Positions 7,490-8,941 of a stretch of 8,941 bases of DNA are shown in pieces. The position numbers were made by a program, and so were the translations under genes. How positions within the stretch are numbered: the stretch's first letter is position 1; every line of letters begins with the position of its first letter. Under the pieces are notes generated by a model. That model had not been told where the DNA came from, searched no databases, and saw only the letters and a program-made list of their open reading frames with translations. The DNA lies in contig DCBC01000126.1 of assembly GCA_002313335.1 (NCBI GenBank), positions 17,957 through 26,897 of the forward strand, written 5' to 3'. This stretch comes from Porticoccaceae bacterium UBA1117. Its GTDB lineage: Bacteria; Pseudomonadota; Gammaproteobacteria; Pseudomonadales; Porticoccaceae.

Positions 7490-8431
7490 GTGAAAATAAT
7501 TCTCATTAGCAATCATGCCGAAAAAGCTCGGACTATACGTCTGAACAGCTGGACTAAGTGTGTTTTATCGATTGTGTTATTGGGTCTTCCTCTTGCTGCT
7601 GGTGGTCTTTTGGGTGTAAAGATCGCTGATGGTCGTTGGCAGTTGCTATTTGATAATAGCATCGCCGAAATGCAACATCAGATTATCGTCCAACGAGATG
7701 AAGTAGATTCGGGGAGAGCTCAGCTAGATAGTTCAATCTCTGCGATGACGCTCAAGTTGGCGAAACTACGTTCAAGATTAGTCAGGCTAGATGCATTGGG
7801 GGAGCAACTGACACAGATTGCAAGTCTCGAGGATGGCGAATTTGACTTCTCAAACACACCCGGTCTAGGCGGACCATTAGGTAAGCCTCAAACAGAGCTT
7901 GCTGAGCACCTAGAAATACAAGACAAAGTCTCTGCAATGTTTGCTAGATTGGATAGCTCCATTAGTAGTCGAGAGTCTCAACTTCAAATTCTACAATCAA
8001 TGCTGTCTGACAATAAATTAAAAAGTGAACAGCTTGTTGCTGGACGACCGATTAAGAAAGGCTGGATGTCCTCTGAGTATGGCATGCGAATCGACCCCTT
8101 TCATGGTAAAAAGCAGTGGCATGCAGGTGTCGATTTTGCGGGTAGGCATGGTGCTGATATCGTATCTGTAGCTTCAGGCGTTGTAACTGCCTCTGAAAAG
8201 CGTAGCGGTTATGGCTTGATGGTCGAAATTAATCATAGTGATGGTTTTGTTACTCGCTACGCGCACAATGACAAAAACGTCGCAGAATTAGGCGCGATTG
8301 TTACCAAAGGCCAGGTTATCGCAAAAATGGGTAGTTCTGGCCGTTCCACTGGTCCTCATGTTCACTTCGAAGTTTTCAAAAATGGTCGAACCGTCGATCC
8401 AGCCACTTATATTCACAACACCTATCGTTAA
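7490..8431 (+). CDS. Membrane-anchored coiled-coil M23 (LytM-type) metallopeptidase
   Basis: Predicted periplasmic zinc endopeptidase acting on peptidoglycan cross-links or peptides. The 313-aa protein has a short basic N-terminus and one hydrophobic segment at about residues 24-46, a signal anchor or uncleaved signal. Charged, heptad-like helical regions (about 57-112 and 140-182) are probably coiled coil. A C-terminal LytM domain occupies about 190-310. The M23 residues are complete: His211 and Asp215 (HAGVD) and His292 as zinc ligands, with His259 (YAH) and His290 (the first His of HVH) as catalytic residues. It is therefore likely an active enzyme, not a degenerate activator such as EnvC or NlpD. 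The GTG start has only a weak AGG 12 nt upstream but gives a sensible N-terminus. It lies 21 nt after lpxC, so it is probably cotranscribed with it. M23 genes are known between lpxC and secA in several non-enteric Gammaproteobacteria. The exact substrate is unknown. Confidence 0.9.
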   Translation: MKIILISNHAEKARTIRLNSWTKCVLSIVLLGLPLAAGGLLGVKIADGRWQLLFDNSIAEMQHQIIVQRDEVDSGRAQLDSSISAMTLKLAKLRSRLVRLDALGEQLTQIASLEDGEFDFSNTPGLGGPLGKPQTELAEHLEIQDKVSAMFARLDSSISSRESQLQILQSMLSDNKLKSEQLVAGRPIKKGWMSSEYGMRIDPFHGKKQWHAGVDFAGRHGADIVSVASGVVTASEKRSGYGLMVEINHSDGFVTRYAHNDKNVAELGAIVTKGQVIAKMGSSGRSTGPHVHFEVFKNGRTVDPATYIHNTYR

Positions 8432-8459
8432 TTCCGCAGCGCTAGCCGGTTTTTCTGAG

Positions 8460-8474
8460 GGATTTTATAAATCC
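8460..8474 (+). terminator. Possible weak terminator between the M23 gene and secA
   Basis: GGATTT (8460-8465) and AAATCC (8469-8474) are perfect inverted repeats with a TAT loop, followed by the T-rich stretch 8478-8487. The stem is short and AT-rich and there is no clean T run, so it could equally be a minor mRNA structure. No promoter with both boxes was recognised in the 79-nt gap. Confidence 0.25.
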
Positions 8475-8510
8475 TAATGTTGTTTTCTGCTTGTTAATGG
8501 AATAGATGGT

Positions 8511-8941
8511 ATGTTCGGTAAATTACTAAAAAATATTTTCGGTACTAGTAATGATCGTGATTTGCGTCAAATGCGCAAAATCGTGGTTAAAATTAATGCA
8601 TTGGAGGACGAACTCAAATTATTGAGTGACTCGGACCTTGCATCCCAAACCGCTGTGCTTAGAGAAAGACTTGCTGTCGGGGAAACGTTAGATCAAGTAT
8701 TGCCCAGAGCCTTTGCTGTGGTGCGAGAGACCTCGCAGAGAGTCCTAGGCATGCGGCATTTCGATGTGCAGATGATTGGTGGGTTAACCTTGCATCAGGG
8801 AAAGATTGCCGAGATGCGTACCGGTGAAGGTAAAACGTTAGTCGCTACATTGGCCGCTTATTTAAATGCTCTTTCTGGCGATGCCGTTCATGTAATTACT
8901 GTTAATGATTATTTGGCTCGTCGTGACGCCCAATGGATGGC
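8511..8941 (+). CDS. secA: SecA, preprotein translocase ATPase (3' end missing)
   Basis: SecA is the cytoplasmic motor that pushes unfolded preproteins through SecYEG. The first 143 codons are present and the frame is open at the window end; a full protein is about 900 aa. The N-terminus [23 protein letters not shown] matches the E. coli start closely. It is followed by FAVVRE, the GMRHFDVQ segment containing the Q-motif Gln87, and the Walker A motif MRTGEGKT with Lys108 in the same position as in E. coli. [15 protein letters not shown] follows. The ATG has GGAA (8499-8502) 8 nt upstream as ribosome binding site. Unlike in enteric bacteria, no secM reading frame precedes it; the M23 peptidase gene is the upstream neighbour, 79 nt away. 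Confidence 0.97.
   Translation, partial: MFGKLLKNIFGTSNDRDLRQMRKIVVKINALEDELKLLSDSDLASQTAVLRERLAVGETLDQVLPRAFAVVRETSQRVLGMRHFDVQMIGGLTLHQGKIAEMRTGEGKTLVATLAAYLNALSGDAVHVITVNDYLARRDAQWM

Noticed and set aside
8434..8454. CCG...CGG followed by TTTTT as an intrinsic terminator after the M23 gene
   Set aside because: Only three base pairs form before mismatches, so the stem is too short despite the T run.
1186..8548. Several scattered ACTAGT hexamers (for example near 1186, 3076, 7097 and 8543)
   Set aside because: A few copies of a 6-mer in 9 kb are not remarkable, they lie within codons, and there is no regular spacing or flanking conservation.
1..8941. Search for an undescribed defence, mobile or biosynthetic system
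   Set aside because: Every sizeable reading frame belongs to a known core pathway in conserved order, with no long unexplained gap, direct repeats, integrase or transposase.

Overview
This window is the distal part of a division and cell wall (dcw) cluster from a Gammaproteobacterium, followed by lpxC, an M23 peptidase gene and the start of secA. All genes are on the + strand, in the order murG (3' part) - murC - ddl - ftsQ - ftsA - ftsZ - lpxC - M23 peptidase - secA (5' part). The lineage call rests on three points: the ftsZ-lpxC-secA continuation beyond the dcw cluster, the absence of murB between murC and ddl, and close similarity to the E. coli proteins. Examples of that similarity are the FtsZ tail ending in [14 protein letters not shown], LpxC starting MIKQRT, and SecA with GMRHFDVQ and MRTGEGKT. 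Base composition looks moderate, roughly mid-40s % GC by eye. That would suit a free-living, possibly marine, gammaproteobacterium outside the Enterobacterales, but genus cannot be read from this sequence.

Region 1 (1-3968) is tightly packed: murG, murC, ddl and ftsQ overlap by 11, 4 and 4 nt, so they are almost certainly cotranscribed and translationally coupled. MurG makes lipid II, MurC adds L-Ala to UDP-MurNAc, Ddl makes D-Ala-D-Ala, and FtsQ is the membrane scaffold of the divisome. Region 2 (3986-6459) holds ftsA and ftsZ, the membrane tether and the GTPase of the Z ring. A 59-nt gap between them contains a small perfect hairpin and a strong ribosome binding site for ftsZ.

Region 3 (6460-8431) starts with a 103-nt leader carrying a long two-tier hairpin, followed by lpxC (committed step of lipid A synthesis) and a membrane-anchored coiled-coil M23 endopeptidase whose metal and catalytic residues are intact. 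Region 4 (8432-8941) is a 79-nt gap with a weak AT-rich hairpin, then the first 143 codons of secA, including the Walker A motif. No secM-like arrest-peptide gene is present upstream of secA.

No mobile element, CRISPR array, tRNA, rRNA or phage-like gene was seen, and coding density is very high. The window is essentially ordinary, conserved housekeeping DNA. The points worth a second look are modest: the lpxC leader hairpin, the LpxC C-terminus lacking the E. coli-type degradation tail, the catalytically intact M23 gene between lpxC and secA, the GTG start of murC and the ftsA-ftsZ hairpin. I found no evidence of a previously undescribed system.
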